From positions 1-49,173 of the forward strand of contig CAIVMQ010000012.1 of assembly GCA_903907075.1 (NCBI GenBank): a stretch of 49,173 bases of DNA, given 5' to 3'. The DNA comes from an uncultured Bacteroidia bacterium (GTDB taxonomy: Bacteria > Bacteroidota > Bacteroidia > Bacteroidales > Prolixibacteraceae). Position numbers and translations under genes: made by a program. This document shows, one piece after another, positions 7,876 to 17,516 of the stretch (the stretch's first letter is position 1; each line of letters starts with the position of its first letter). The notes below the pieces were generated by a model that was given only the letters and a program-made list of their open reading frames with translations, searched no databases and was not told the origin of the DNA.

Positions 7876-8973
7876 ATGCGTATGAAAAATCTGAACATTG
7901 GAGGACTGGAAATTACACTCCCAATAATTCAAGGGGGAATGGGTGTTGGGATATCATTATCCGGACTTGCCTCGGCTGTTGCCAATGAGGGTGGAGTAGG
8001 CGTTATTTCTCCTGCTGGTATTGGTTTCTTATATAAAAAACATTCGCCTGATTATTTGCAAAATTGTATCTTCGGACTCACTGAGGAGATTCGTCTGTGC
8101 AGAGCGAAGAGCAATGGGATAATTGGTGTGAATATTATGGTGGCCTTGTCGAACTATGCTGACTTGGTAATTACATCGATTAAAGAAGGTGCCGATATCA
8201 TCTTCTCTGGTGCCGGACTCCCTTTGGATTTACCAAAATACCTTACTCCCGGATCCAAAACACGACTTGTGCCAATCGTCTCGTCGGCGCGGGGTGCTGC
8301 ATTAATCTGCAATAAATGGAAAGCCAATTATAATTACCTTCCCGATGCTATTGTTGTTGAGGGACCTAAAGCGGGAGGACATCTGGGTTTTAAAGTTGAA
8401 CAAATCGAAGATGAAAATTTTACCCTTGAAAAACTTATTCCGGAGGTTATCGCAGTGGCGAATGAAATCGGAACTCTGCATGGTTGCTCTATTCCTGTTA
8501 TTGCTGCAGGAGGTATATATACTGGTGAGGATATTGATAAATTTTTGAAAATGGGTGCAGCAGGAGTGCAAATGGGTACCCGTTTTGTGACAACCGTTGA
8601 ATGTGATGCTTCTGACAAATTCAAACAAGCTTATATCGATGCCGGCGAAAATGATGTTCGTATTATTAAGAGCCCTGTAGGGATGCCCGGCCGAGCAATC
8701 TCAAGCTTATTTCTTGATGAGGTGGAAGCTGGAACTAAACAACCCAAATATTGTCCGGTAAACTGCATTAAAACATGCGATATCACTACAGCACCATATT
8801 GTATTATCGCCTCACTCTCTGCAGCACTGAAGGGAAATTTTAAACATGGCTACGCTTTTGCCGGGAGCAATGTATGGCGTACGGACAAAATTATTACCGT
8901 AAAAGAGTTATTTATAACACTGCGTCAGGAATTTAATGATTATCGAAACTCTTTAAATTTGACTTTGGCATAA
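7876..8973 (+). CDS. Nitronate monooxygenase-like FMN-dependent TIM-barrel protein
   Basis: FMN flavoprotein of the NPD/nitronate monooxygenase family. The N-terminal glycine-rich motif is LPIIQGGMGVGISLSGLA. Mid-protein motifs are VVEGPKAGGHLGF and IPVIAAGGIYTGEDIDKFL, followed by GAAGVQMGTRFVTTVECDAS, which form the phosphate-binding region. The C-terminal part contains a cluster of cysteines (CPVNCIKTCDITTAPYC), as in the longer family members. I chose the start at 7876 (MRMKNL); the frame is open further upstream to 7804, but that extension does not resemble the family. The physiological substrate is unknown. The gene may be controlled by the neighbouring LytTR regulator through the repeats upstream. 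Confidence 0.85.
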   Translation: MRMKNLNIGGLEITLPIIQGGMGVGISLSGLASAVANEGGVGVISPAGIGFLYKKHSPDYLQNCIFGLTEEIRLCRAKSNGIIGVNIMVALSNYADLVITSIKEGADIIFSGAGLPLDLPKYLTPGSKTRLVPIVSSARGAALICNKWKANYNYLPDAIVVEGPKAGGHLGFKVEQIEDENFTLEKLIPEVIAVANEIGTLHGCSIPVIAAGGIYTGEDIDKFLKMGAAGVQMGTRFVTTVECDASDKFKQAYIDAGENDVRIIKSPVGMPGRAISSLFLDEVEAGTKQPKYCPVNCIKTCDITTAPYCIIASLSAALKGNFKHGYAFAGSNVWRTDKIITVKELFITLRQEFNDYRNSLNLTLA

Positions 8974-8999
8974 TTATTCACTTTTTTACATAAATTATC

Positions 9000-9036
9000 A
9001 AAGATGAGCAAGTTAAATGTTCATCTTTTTTTTTTA
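9000..9036 (+). terminator. intrinsic terminator after the flavoprotein gene
   Basis: 11-bp stem AAAGATGAGCA / TGTTCATCTTT with one G-T pair and a 7-base loop, followed by a run of about ten T. Confidence 0.85.
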
Positions 9037-9259
9037 TTTTTGACCTTCAATTTACAATGAGGTTAATTCTGTAAATACATTTATGGGATTTCGTTTTTTT
9101 GTAATTTAAAATGCGCCTAAAGGGACTTATTATTCTATTCAAATTATAAAAAAAAATAGCTTTAACTGTTGGAGCTCAAACGCAATAAAGTAGTATGCCT
9201 TTACGGTTGGTCGTTAAATTATCACCGCATAGACGGTATTAAAAACTAATTATTCACAA

Positions 9260-10870
9260 ATGAATTATTCAAGAACTATCAGAAAGGGAGCAACCTTATT
9301 CTTCTTGTTATTCTTGTTGGTAAATTTCGATACGCAGGCTCAGGATGTTCAGACACAGGCTATTAAATTTGGAAGGGTGCTTAATCTGATTGAAAATTTT
9401 TATGTCGATACTACCAATATCAATAAGCTTACAGAGACTGCCATAACAGAGATATTATCTACGCTGGATCCCCATTCTGTCTATATTACAAAAGATGAGG
9501 TCGCAGAGATGAATCAGCCCCTTGAGGGTAATTTTGAGGGGATAGGGATCTCTTTTAATATTTTTAAAGATACCCTTATGGTGATGACAACTATTCCGGG
9601 AGGGCCCTCTGAACTTGTTGGTCTTAGGCCGGGAGATCGTATTGTTAATGTGGATGGAAAGGGCATCGTAGGTGTTGGACTCAAGAATCAGCAGGTATTT
9701 AAATTGCTCAGAGGCGATAAAGGGACTAAAGTAAATCTATTAATTATCCGAAAAGGGGAGAGTTCACTTTTGGATTTTACTATTGTGCGCGATAAGATTC
9801 CAATTTTCAGTCTCGATGCAGCCTTCCTTCTCAATAAGGAAACTGCCTATGTTAAACTAAATAAGTTTGCTGCAACGACCATCACTGAATATAAGGATGC
9901 TATGAAGGCTCTTAACGCTAAGGCGCGCATTAAAAATCTAGTGCTCGATTTACGTGGTAACGGTGGCGGCTTTTTAGGTGCTGCTTATGATCTTGCGAAT
10001 CAGTTTCTTGAAGATAAAAAGTTAATTGTTTATACCGAAGGAACCCATAGTCCTCGTAGGGATTATTATTCCACTATACGGGGCGATTTTACTCAAGGAA
10101 ATCTAATTGTTTTAATCGATGAAGGATCAGCTTCCGCCTCTGAGATCGTTTCAGGAGCTATTCAGGATTGGGATAGAGGTGTTTTGATTGGTCGTCGGTC
10201 ATTTGGTAAAGGATTGGTCCAACAGCCATTCCCACTTAGCGATGGCTCTGTAATCCGTTTAACAACCGCTCATTATTATACTCCGGCGGGGCGAAATATT
10301 CAGAAACCCTATAAGGATGATATTAAGAATTATAGGAATGAGTACCTAAAACGATATGAAAAAGGGGAGATGTTCAGCAAAGACAGCATCTCATTCCCTG
10401 ACTCTATGATGGTTAGTACGTTAAATACCAAACGCAAAGTGTATGCCGGAGGCGGGATTATGCCTGATATTTTTATCCCTATGGATACATCGATGTATTA
10501 CAGATATTTCAATAATCTGGTTCGGAAAAATGTCTTGTTCCCATTTGTTGTGGGATATGTGGATAGAAATCGGGAGATACTAAAATCGACCTATAAATCG
10601 GCAAATGATTTCAAACATACTTTCCATGTTACTACCGAAATGATGGATGAATTAATTCAAGGAGGTGAGAAGGAGGGTGTAAAAAGAGACGATGAAAGTT
10701 TAAAGGTTTCGTCGGTAATTATTGAAAGACAAATCCGAGCGTTGATATCCCGCGAGATTTTTGATACTGGATCGTATTATGAAATTATGACTGAGGATGA
10801 TAAGGAGATACTAAAGGCACTCGATATTTTATCTGATCAACGTGCGTTTGATCACTATTTAAATAAGTAA
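9260..10870 (+). CDS. S41-family C-terminal processing peptidase
   Basis: 536-aa secreted or periplasmic serine protease. The signal peptide covers about residues 1-27 (hydrophobic FFLLFLLVNF, then a TQAQD cleavage area). The PDZ domain is around 85-170 (FEGIGISFNI, GGPSELVGLRPGDRIVNVDG). The protease core follows with LDLRGNGGGFL. The catalytic Ser is S292 within GSASASEI and the Lys is K317 in FGKG, the 25-residue spacing expected of Prc/CtpA enzymes. The C-terminal 150 residues are a helical extension usual in Bacteroidota homologues. It probably processes or degrades envelope proteins. The 286-base upstream region holds the previous gene's terminator and no clear promoter. Confidence 0.93.
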   Translation: MNYSRTIRKGATLFFLLFLLVNFDTQAQDVQTQAIKFGRVLNLIENFYVDTTNINKLTETAITEILSTLDPHSVYITKDEVAEMNQPLEGNFEGIGISFNIFKDTLMVMTTIPGGPSELVGLRPGDRIVNVDGKGIVGVGLKNQQVFKLLRGDKGTKVNLLIIRKGESSLLDFTIVRDKIPIFSLDAAFLLNKETAYVKLNKFAATTITEYKDAMKALNAKARIKNLVLDLRGNGGGFLGAAYDLANQFLEDKKLIVYTEGTHSPRRDYYSTIRGDFTQGNLIVLIDEGSASASEIVSGAIQDWDRGVLIGRRSFGKGLVQQPFPLSDGSVIRLTTAHYYTPAGRNIQKPYKDDIKNYRNEYLKRYEKGEMFSKDSISFPDSMMVSTLNTKRKVYAGGGIMPDIFIPMDTSMYYRYFNNLVRKNVLFPFVVGYVDRNREILKSTYKSANDFKHTFHVTTEMMDELIQGGEKEGVKRDDESLKVSSVIIERQIRALISREIFDTGSYYEIMTEDDKEILKALDILSDQRAFDHYLNK

Positions 10871-10914
10871 ATAACCAATTCTAGTCTAGCTATTTAGCTT
10901 GTAACAGAAGGAAT

Positions 10915-11517
10915 ATGAATACTTTTCTTGAATGGGCTATATCTAATAAGCTAGAATTTGGAGGTACAATTTTTGGATTCTTTTATGTTTGGTTTTCAAT
11001 CCGTCAAAATTTATTGACATGGCCAGCAGGAATTGTAACTTCAATACTCTATTTTGGTGTCTTCCTTAACGCTGGTGTCTATGCCGCAATGGGATTGCAA
11101 CTCTTTTATTTGTTTATCAGTTGCTATGGATGGTTGAGCTGGAGTACTAGTGCCAATTCGGATAGTGATCATGATAAGCTGAAGATTAGTCGTACTGATA
11201 ATACCTTGTGGTTGACGTTATTTATCCTTAGTATTCTTTTAACGGCATTGGTTTATTCTATATTAGTTCGCTATACTGATTCTGAGATCCCGTTCGGCGA
11301 TGCTCTTACGACCTCATTGAGTATCCTCGCAACATGGATGCTTACACGTAAGAAGTTAGAGCATTGGTTCTTTTGGATTGGCATTGATCTTTTTTCTGCC
11401 TCGTTGTATCAATACAGAGGTCTACACTCAACCGCATTTCTCTATCTCGCTTATGCCGTTATGGCAGGCATAGGATATTATGAATGGCAACGTCAGCCTC
11501 AAAATGCAATGGGTTGA
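10915..11517 (+). CDS. pnuC: Nicotinamide riboside transporter PnuC
   Basis: 200-aa integral membrane protein with about seven membrane segments. Family signatures include the early FYVWFSIRQNLLTWPAGIVT and YLFISCYGWLSWS, and the C-terminal DLFSASLYQYRGL. PnuC imports nicotinamide riboside by facilitated diffusion, with phosphorylation in the cytoplasm driving uptake. The downstream gene encodes the matching kinase-like protein and is translationally coupled through a TTGA overlap. No NAD or TPP riboswitch is visible in the 44 bases between this gene and the S41 protease gene. Confidence 0.93.
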   Translation: MNTFLEWAISNKLEFGGTIFGFFYVWFSIRQNLLTWPAGIVTSILYFGVFLNAGVYAAMGLQLFYLFISCYGWLSWSTSANSDSDHDKLKISRTDNTLWLTLFILSILLTALVYSILVRYTDSEIPFGDALTTSLSILATWMLTRKKLEHWFFWIGIDLFSASLYQYRGLHSTAFLYLAYAVMAGIGYYEWQRQPQNAMG

Positions 11518-12050
11518 AAAAGAGTATTGTCAGAATTGTGATCACAGGGGCCGAATCTACAGGGAAGAGTGCTTTATCTCAGCATTTAGCGGAGATATAT
11601 AGCGGAGTATGGATTCCTGAATATGCCAGGGAATATATTGAAAGCCTTAATAGACCCTATGTCTTGGATGATGTGTTAGCGATTGCTCGGCATCAGATAG
11701 CAAACGATATATGGCATACTCAGCACAGTACCGAGGGTGTTATATTCTTTGATACCTGGTTGATACTGACAAAGGTGTGGCTTGAGATCGTTTATGGAAA
11801 CTGTCCTGATTGGATTAGTGATCATATCAGAGCTTCTAAAATAGATCTCTTTCTGGTATGTAATAATGATATACCTTGGATTGAAGATAAGGTTAGAGAA
11901 AATGGGGGAGAAAAAAGAGAGGCGCTTTTTGAATTATATTGTGCTCAGATCTCAGCTTTTGGCTTTACCTATGAAATTATTTCAGGGGTGGGGCACGAAA
12001 GGGTTGAAAATGCACTGAAGGCAATCGACATGCATCAATTGAACCTATGA
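11514..12050 (+). CDS. NadR-type ribosylnicotinamide kinase domain protein (AAA_28)
   Basis: P-loop protein resembling the C-terminal kinase domain of NadR, alone, without the helix-turn-helix or adenylyltransferase domains. Walker A is GAESTGKSALSQ near the N-terminus. The following PEYARE motif and the KVREN motif are typical. Expected reaction: phosphorylation of nicotinamide riboside to NMN, trapping the substrate imported by PnuC. I prefer the TTG at 11514, whose last bases overlap the pnuC stop (TTGA) and whose protein starts KKSIVRIVITGAESTGKS. An ATG at 11484 in the same frame would add ten residues and overlap pnuC by 34 bases. Confidence 0.87.
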   Translation: MKKSIVRIVITGAESTGKSALSQHLAEIYSGVWIPEYAREYIESLNRPYVLDDVLAIARHQIANDIWHTQHSTEGVIFFDTWLILTKVWLEIVYGNCPDWISDHIRASKIDLFLVCNNDIPWIEDKVRENGGEKREALFELYCAQISAFGFTYEIISGVGHERVENALKAIDMHQLNL

Positions 12051-12225
12051 TCGGTTTTAGTTGTTGTCATATTTGAATTGATGGTTGAATGAATTATAGT
12101 TAATCGATAATAACCAGAAGGATTAGAATTTCGGCTAGTATTATTGATTTAGTTGGATTTACATCGCTTGTCCGTTTAACCCGATTGACACAACGTATAG
12201 ATTGTGATGTTAAGAGTATGCTGCA

Positions 12226-12250
12226 TTTTAGGTGTTAAAGCAACCTGAAA
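12226..12250 (+). other. AT-rich intergenic stretch with a small hairpin before cysE
   Basis: Between the kinase gene and cysE (about 270 bases) I see no gene. An 8-bp stem TTTTAGGT / ACCTGAAA with a 9-base loop lies 75 bases before the cysE start. Its function is unknown. Confidence 0.25.
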
Positions 12251-12324
12251 AGAAAAAATGATTGCAATGATTATTTGCTATACAGGTGAAAAATATTTAA
12301 GTACTCCTTTATTTGCTATTGAAA

Positions 12325-13260
12325 ATGAAAAATAATTCAATAAATCCCAAAGAAGCCTGGACCGAGGGTGCAGTGAAAGCCCTTGTCGATGAGCGCTCTT
12401 TTGATATCCTTATTCATCGGCACCGTTCGGGAGAGCCGATGCCATCAGCCGAGAAACTAAAAGGGATCGTAGAGCGGGTTCGCCAGATTATTTTCCCGGG
12501 TTTCTTCGGCGAAATTAATTTGAAGACAGACACACTATCCTATTATATGGGTGTTTTGGTTGACGAGGTCTACGAGTTTATGGCAGAGCAGATATTCTCC
12601 GGATTATGCTTCGTGTGCATGGATGAGACTAATCGTGAATTAGGTGGTAAGAGGATCGAAGCAGAACGGATTGCTCATCAGTTTGTGAATGGGCTTCCTG
12701 AGCTTAGGCGTTTATTGATGACCGATGTAAATGCAGCATTTCTTGGAGACCCAGCAGCCAATAGTGTTGGAGAGGTGATCTTTTGCTATCCTGCGATTAA
12801 AGCGATCTCAAGTTACCGAATTGCACACAGCCTTTTTTCTCTCGGAGTACCTTTAATACCAAGGATTATTACCGAGATGGCTCATTCCGAAACAGGAATT
12901 GATATAAATCCAGAGGCGGTTATTGGGGAGTATTTTACCATTGATCACGGTACAGGTGTGGTGATCGGATCAACAAGTATTATCGGAAAAAATGTAAAGT
13001 TATTTCAGGGGGTTACTCTGGGGGCTAAAAGTTTTCCGCTCGACGATAATGGTAATCCTGTTAAAGGCATTCCCAGACATCCGATCGTAGGCGATAATGT
13101 GATTATCTATTCCAATGCAACAATTCTTGGGCGGATAACGATTGGCCATGATTCGGTAATCGGCGGAAACGTTTGGGTTACCAATAACCTTCCGCCCTTT
13201 TCAAAGGTATTGCAGACTAAGACCAGGAATACCGAGTTTTTTCATGGAGGAGGGATCTGA
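12325..13260 (+). CDS. cysE: Serine O-acetyltransferase
   Basis: Acetylates L-serine with acetyl-CoA, the first step of cysteine synthesis. The C-terminal half is a left-handed beta-helix of hexapeptide repeats (INPEAVIGEYFTIDHGTGVV, IGKNVKLFQGVTLG, GDNVIIYSNATILG, IGHDSVIGGNVWV). The catalytic Asp-His pair is in IDHGTG (D207/H208 from this start). RHPIVGDNV supplies the second conserved His. The N-terminal helical domain (about 130 aa) fits the long form in Bacteroidota. The ATG at 12325 gives 311 aa; a TTG at 12313 is also in frame but less likely. No cysK is adjacent. Confidence 0.92.
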   Translation: MKNNSINPKEAWTEGAVKALVDERSFDILIHRHRSGEPMPSAEKLKGIVERVRQIIFPGFFGEINLKTDTLSYYMGVLVDEVYEFMAEQIFSGLCFVCMDETNRELGGKRIEAERIAHQFVNGLPELRRLLMTDVNAAFLGDPAANSVGEVIFCYPAIKAISSYRIAHSLFSLGVPLIPRIITEMAHSETGIDINPEAVIGEYFTIDHGTGVVIGSTSIIGKNVKLFQGVTLGAKSFPLDDNGNPVKGIPRHPIVGDNVIIYSNATILGRITIGHDSVIGGNVWVTNNLPPFSKVLQTKTRNTEFFHGGGI

Positions 13261-13384
13261 GAGGGATATATTCCGTAGAATAGAACTACCTTCGCCATCG
13301 CAACATAGGTGCCACATTGGAGGATTCGCAACTGCGTTGATAACATGAACAGTTATCTTTAATATTTAAGTAATCGTAGCATAC

Positions 13385-14545
13385 GTGAGTAAGTTTAAAA
13401 TAGTAGCTAAAACCTTTGCAGGTCTTGAAAATGTTTTAGCTGAAGAGATCCGAACCTTAGGTGGTGAATCGGTTACCGTTGAACGAAGAGCTGTCTCTTT
13501 TATTGGTGATCAAAGTCTTATGTACAAGGCGAATTTTCATCTACGAACAGCCTTGAAAATCTTAAAGCCTATTGCGGAGTTTGAAGTCACGAACCGTGAC
13601 GAACTTTATGATCACGCTAAGAAAATACCTTGGGAAAACTACCTTGCTTTAGGTAAATCATTTGCCATAGATAGTACGATCCAATCCGAGATGTTTGTTA
13701 ATACAATGTATGCTTCTTTGAAAGTGAAAGATGCTATTGTAGATAAATTTCGTGAAAATACCGGTAAAAGGCCCTCTGTAAATGCCGAAAATCCAGATGT
13801 CAGAATCAATGTCTACCTAATGGGTAACCATTGTATCCTGTCGTTAGATAGTTCTGGCGAATCGTTGCACAAGCGAGGTTATCGTCAAGGACAGGGTGAT
13901 GCACCTATTAATGAGGTTCTTGCAGCAGGAATGATCATGCTTACGGGTTGGAAAGGGGAGAAGGATTTTTTGGATCCAATGTGTGGTTCTGGAACGTTGC
14001 TCATTGAAGCTGCTCTAATCGCAAAGGGTATCCCTCCCGGAATGTATCGAAAAGCTTTTGGTTTTGAGAATTGGCCGGATTTTGATGAGCCATTATTCAG
14101 TGAGATCTGCAATGGGGACTATGAGAAAGAGGCGACATGCGTAATATCAGGATCCGATATTTCGATACAGGATATCGCCATAGCAAAGGCAAATATAAAG
14201 AGTGCCAGTCTCTCTAAGGTAATTTCGGTTGAGGTTGGGGATTTTCTAAATCTTAAGCCTTTGTCTCCCAATGGAATAATTGTTACAAATCCCCCCTATG
14301 GTGAGCGGATGAAACCACAGTCTATTGTTGAATTGTATAGTGCGATTGGGAATACGTTGAAAAACCGATTCACTGGTTTTGAGGCATGGATTATCTCTAG
14401 TTCCATGGATGGACTAAAGAGTGTTGGTCTTAAACCTGCAAAGAAGATCGACCTATTTAATGGTGCCTTGGCATGTAGCTACCGCTGTTATGAGTTATTT
14501 CAAGGGACTCATAAGCAGGCTGTGATCATCAAAAAGAAATTATAG
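13385..14545 (+). CDS. THUMP-domain class I SAM RNA methyltransferase (RlmL N-terminal-like)
   Basis: 386 aa, starting with GTG (KFKIVAKTFAGLENVLAEEI is the classic start). A THUMP RNA-binding domain covers about residues 45-155. The Rossmann methyltransferase domain follows, with SAM motif FLDPMCGSGTLLIEAA and catalytic NPPYGERM (N6/N2-amino methyltransferase type). It corresponds to the first half of E. coli RlmL, which makes m2G2445 in 23S rRNA; the RlmK half is absent. Such genes are often mis-annotated as N6-adenine DNA methylases. It is convergent with the outer-membrane protein gene, with only 18 bases between them. Confidence 0.9.
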   Translation: MSKFKIVAKTFAGLENVLAEEIRTLGGESVTVERRAVSFIGDQSLMYKANFHLRTALKILKPIAEFEVTNRDELYDHAKKIPWENYLALGKSFAIDSTIQSEMFVNTMYASLKVKDAIVDKFRENTGKRPSVNAENPDVRINVYLMGNHCILSLDSSGESLHKRGYRQGQGDAPINEVLAAGMIMLTGWKGEKDFLDPMCGSGTLLIEAALIAKGIPPGMYRKAFGFENWPDFDEPLFSEICNGDYEKEATCVISGSDISIQDIAIAKANIKSASLSKVISVEVGDFLNLKPLSPNGIIVTNPPYGERMKPQSIVELYSAIGNTLKNRFTGFEAWIISSSMDGLKSVGLKPAKKIDLFNGALACSYRCYELFQGTHKQAVIIKKKL

Positions 14546-14563
14546 TCTATCTCAATACATCTT

Positions 14564-16570
14564 TTATTGATAGGTAATCTCTTGAGGTTTACCTCCCAGG
14601 AAATCGTCAAATCGTGCTTTCGGTTGTCCAAAGATATTGAAGATTGCTGGAGTGGTGTTTCTTGGAGCTATTGGGATCCAGCTGAGTCTAATTTCAAGAA
14701 CATTAAAGACCAGCGATTCGTTGTGAACCCGAATTCCAACACCTATTCCACCAATAAATTTATCATTTAGGATATTTTCAGGTTTGTTCGATAAACAAGC
14801 CGCATCGGCAAAAAAGTAATGTGCAAACCTGAATCCGGATCGTTCCCAAGCCCAAAACCGCACCGTTTCAATATTTATTTTTATGCGGTTAGTCCCTATT
14901 GTGTTTAACGAAAAATAATCGCGAACACCAAATTTGTGATTGATCATCAAGTATTCTTCCGGATAGCGATTAATTCCGCTTAAAAGTTCCATATTAATAA
15001 AGAAACGATAGGGGTGTCGATTAAGGTAAACAAAATTTGAGAAATAGGTTGTTCGAAGCGCTAAAGCTCCTTGCTCGACCCTTGAATTTGAAAAATATCC
15101 TCCGATACCGGCTTGCCATTTTAAGTAGGCTCCTCGATTTAAAATAGTGGCTTTTGAATAATTCAGGTGAAGGTAGGGTCTGACTTTTCCAAACTCAAAG
15201 TCTAAGCCGGAAGCAATTTCTCCATATCTTCCATAAGGTATATCTTCGGTTATACCATATCCATAGACTTGATTATTCTTAAATAGATTACGCTTGCTAA
15301 TTCCTATAGCTCCCATAATAAAATTGTGATTTCTGAAAAGGCTATTTTTAGATTGAGTATTGGCGAAGAAATTTTGATGGAAAAACCTTCCGGCCAGAGT
15401 GATATTTCCTGTTGTAGCGTAACTGATATTGTTCTGTAAACGCTTTCCATACCAGATGTCTGAGTTAAAATAGGAGATTGGACTTTCTAATCGAGTATAT
15501 GCATACGGAGTAAGGAAGCGATTTGAAAAGACCCTCTCAAGAGATACCCCGCCAGCCCAATCTTCTTTCGAGGCGATAAACTGTTTTTCAATGAACGTAT
15601 CCCATCCCCGTTTGCGAAAATCATCGGTGTATCCCACTCCAGTGCGAAGGAATTTTCGGTCTAAATCACTGATTTGATATTTAAATCCACCACCCCATTC
15701 AGTAATTTCAGTGGGATTATAATTCATAAGTGCAGAGAACTGATGGCCTAATCCGAACATATTTTGATTGGTAAACTCCCAGTCTGTCGCAGTTGAGCTT
15801 ACATTACCACTAATCCCATATTCAAACCGCTCCTTGATAATTACCAATACATCTACATCTCCATGAGTCTCTTTTGAATCTGAGAGTGTAATAGCAACAT
15901 CTTGTATATAAGGGAGATCACGGATGAATTTTTCATTTTCTGCCATCAATTGTGGATTGACAGCTTCACCAGTATTGAATAATAATTGACCCATAAGTTT
16001 TTCCTGGGTTGTCTTCATATGCAACGAATTACCCGCTTTACCTATCCAAGAGTTGGGTGTTCTTAATGTGTCTTGAAGAGAAGGCCCGAAGACGTCTAGT
16101 TGAAGAATCTTAATCTTATCTATTTTCTTCCCTGAAAAGGGGTCGAAATAGAGCGCACTGTTTACCCCCATTGTCCCTTTTAGAGGCTGACTATTTCGTA
16201 CAATAAGGGAAAATAGATTACGGGTTAAAAAATTATTTACTCCTTGGCTCTTTAGCATGATTAGCCCATTGGTATTTAATAATTCAATATTTCTATCAGA
16301 CGATCTGCGGATGGTATCTTTTTGAGGCTCGCTATTCTTAATCGGGGTATAGCGTGGTTTTATAAAATCATAGTCCTCGGAGGTGGTTATGAAGGCGAAT
16401 AAACTGTCCGGCGAACCAGAGTTTGGATTTCGGAATATTTGCTCATCGTCAACCATAGCAAAATCCAATCGGTACTTATTGGCAAAAGCATTAAATGCAT
16501 TAGCTGAGTCTCCGAAGATTAAAACCACTACTATGGCCCAAAGTCCAATTTTTAATTTATCATAACTCAA
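14564..16570 (-). CDS. POTRA plus beta-barrel outer-membrane protein (BamA/Omp85-like)
   Basis: 668 aa. A signal peptide is at about 1-25 (LWAIVVVLIFGDSANA). A central POTRA-like segment lies around residues 195-245 (LLFNTGEAVNPQLMAENEKF, then IQDVAITLSD and VDVLVIIKERFE), with the beta-alpha-alpha-beta-beta pattern of POTRA domains. The remainder is a long series of amphipathic strands ending in an aromatic-rich C-terminus, as in an outer-membrane barrel. It has only one recognisable POTRA and lacks the canonical BamA length (about 800 aa), so it is an accessory Omp85-type protein rather than BamA itself. Its substrate is unknown. Confidence 0.8.
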   Translation of the reverse strand: MSYDKLKIGLWAIVVVLIFGDSANAFNAFANKYRLDFAMVDDEQIFRNPNSGSPDSLFAFITTSEDYDFIKPRYTPIKNSEPQKDTIRRSSDRNIELLNTNGLIMLKSQGVNNFLTRNLFSLIVRNSQPLKGTMGVNSALYFDPFSGKKIDKIKILQLDVFGPSLQDTLRTPNSWIGKAGNSLHMKTTQEKLMGQLLFNTGEAVNPQLMAENEKFIRDLPYIQDVAITLSDSKETHGDVDVLVIIKERFEYGISGNVSSTATDWEFTNQNMFGLGHQFSALMNYNPTEITEWGGGFKYQISDLDRKFLRTGVGYTDDFRKRGWDTFIEKQFIASKEDWAGGVSLERVFSNRFLTPYAYTRLESPISYFNSDIWYGKRLQNNISYATTGNITLAGRFFHQNFFANTQSKNSLFRNHNFIMGAIGISKRNLFKNNQVYGYGITEDIPYGRYGEIASGLDFEFGKVRPYLHLNYSKATILNRGAYLKWQAGIGGYFSNSRVEQGALALRTTYFSNFVYLNRHPYRFFINMELLSGINRYPEEYLMINHKFGVRDYFSLNTIGTNRIKINIETVRFWAWERSGFRFAHYFFADAACLSNKPENILNDKFIGGIGVGIRVHNESLVFNVLEIRLSWIPIAPRNTTPAIFNIFGQPKARFDDFLGGKPQEITYQ

Positions 16571-16822
16571 ACGGCAGTCGAATCACTATTTTATATGCGA
16601 TTTTACGAATTTAAATCCGAATATATTGCAACTAACCTGCTTATTAGTTGATTGTTGATCTATAATAAATGTTAAAGAACTCATCCCTCATAAGTTCCGG
16701 TTAAGAAATTAAATAGTTTGCTCAGCGTTAGTTATCATTTGATGTGAATTTTTTAAAACTAATATATTAAATTGCCGTGATTATAAGTAGAGTCTTTATT
16801 TGACACCGTATTTAATTTTTGT

Positions 16823-17506
16823 ATGAAACAACTCGAAGCCGTGATTTTCGATATGGATGGTGTACTAATTGATAGTGAGCCGATTCATTATACGATAGAG
16901 CGAATATTATTTGCAGAACTTGGAATTTCAGTCTCAGACGAACTTCATAAAACGTATCTTGGAACTGCTGGTGATTTTATGTATCAGGATATTAAAATAA
17001 GATTTAATCTTTCCCAATCTCTTGATGACCTACTCGAATTTGATGAGCAGTTTCGATGTTCCTATTTTAGAAATATCGAGGGACTAGTCCTCAATGAAGG
17101 TGTAGCCTCCTTGCTAATGGAGATTAAGTCGGCCGGATTAAAAATGGCCGTTGCAACCTCATCATCTCCCGAGATGGCTATGATATTACTCGAAAGATGC
17201 GGTATATCTGCTGTTTTTAATGCAGTCGTAACAACAAAGGATGCGGGAAAGAGTAAGCCTGCACCTGATGTATATCGTTTAGCAGCTCAGAGAATTGGGG
17301 TTTCATCCGATAGCTGTCTGGTTTTTGAAGACTCCCCCAATGGTATATTGGCTGCCAAAAATGCAGAGATGGTTTGCGTAGCTGTTCTTACTCAGAGTGT
17401 CGACCCTTCAGAAATAACCCTTGCAGACGCTCAGATAAATTCGTTTAAGGATATGACATATAGTTCAATAAAGACCCTTTACACTGCTGGTCGGCTGGTA
17501 AAATAA
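16823..17506 (+). CDS. HAD-superfamily hydrolase, beta-phosphoglucomutase-like
   Basis: 227 aa. HAD motif I is FDMDGVLIDSEP with the nucleophile and acid Asp. Motif II is VATSSSPEM. The Lys motif is in DAGKSKPAPDVY and motif III is VFEDSPNGI. The alpha-helical cap between motifs I and II marks subfamily IA (phosphatases or beta-phosphoglucomutases acting on small sugar phosphates). The specific substrate cannot be read from the sequence. The MFS gene follows after 10 bases and is probably co-transcribed. Confidence 0.9.
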   Translation: MKQLEAVIFDMDGVLIDSEPIHYTIERILFAELGISVSDELHKTYLGTAGDFMYQDIKIRFNLSQSLDDLLEFDEQFRCSYFRNIEGLVLNEGVASLLMEIKSAGLKMAVATSSSPEMAMILLERCGISAVFNAVVTTKDAGKSKPAPDVYRLAAQRIGVSSDSCLVFEDSPNGILAAKNAEMVCVAVLTQSVDPSEITLADAQINSFKDMTYSSIKTLYTAGRLVK

Positions 17507-17516
17507 AAATAAATTC

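Noticed and set aside
8302..8628. Long antisense frames opposite the nitronate monooxygenase-like gene
   Set aside because: Shadow frames of a well-conserved gene; no signal or domain.
12150..12260. Possible SAM-II-like riboswitch before cysE (a GTTTAACC loop in a weak stem)
   Set aside because: The second helix and the conserved 3' segment of SAM-II are not present and the stem has mismatches; only a generic hairpin remains.
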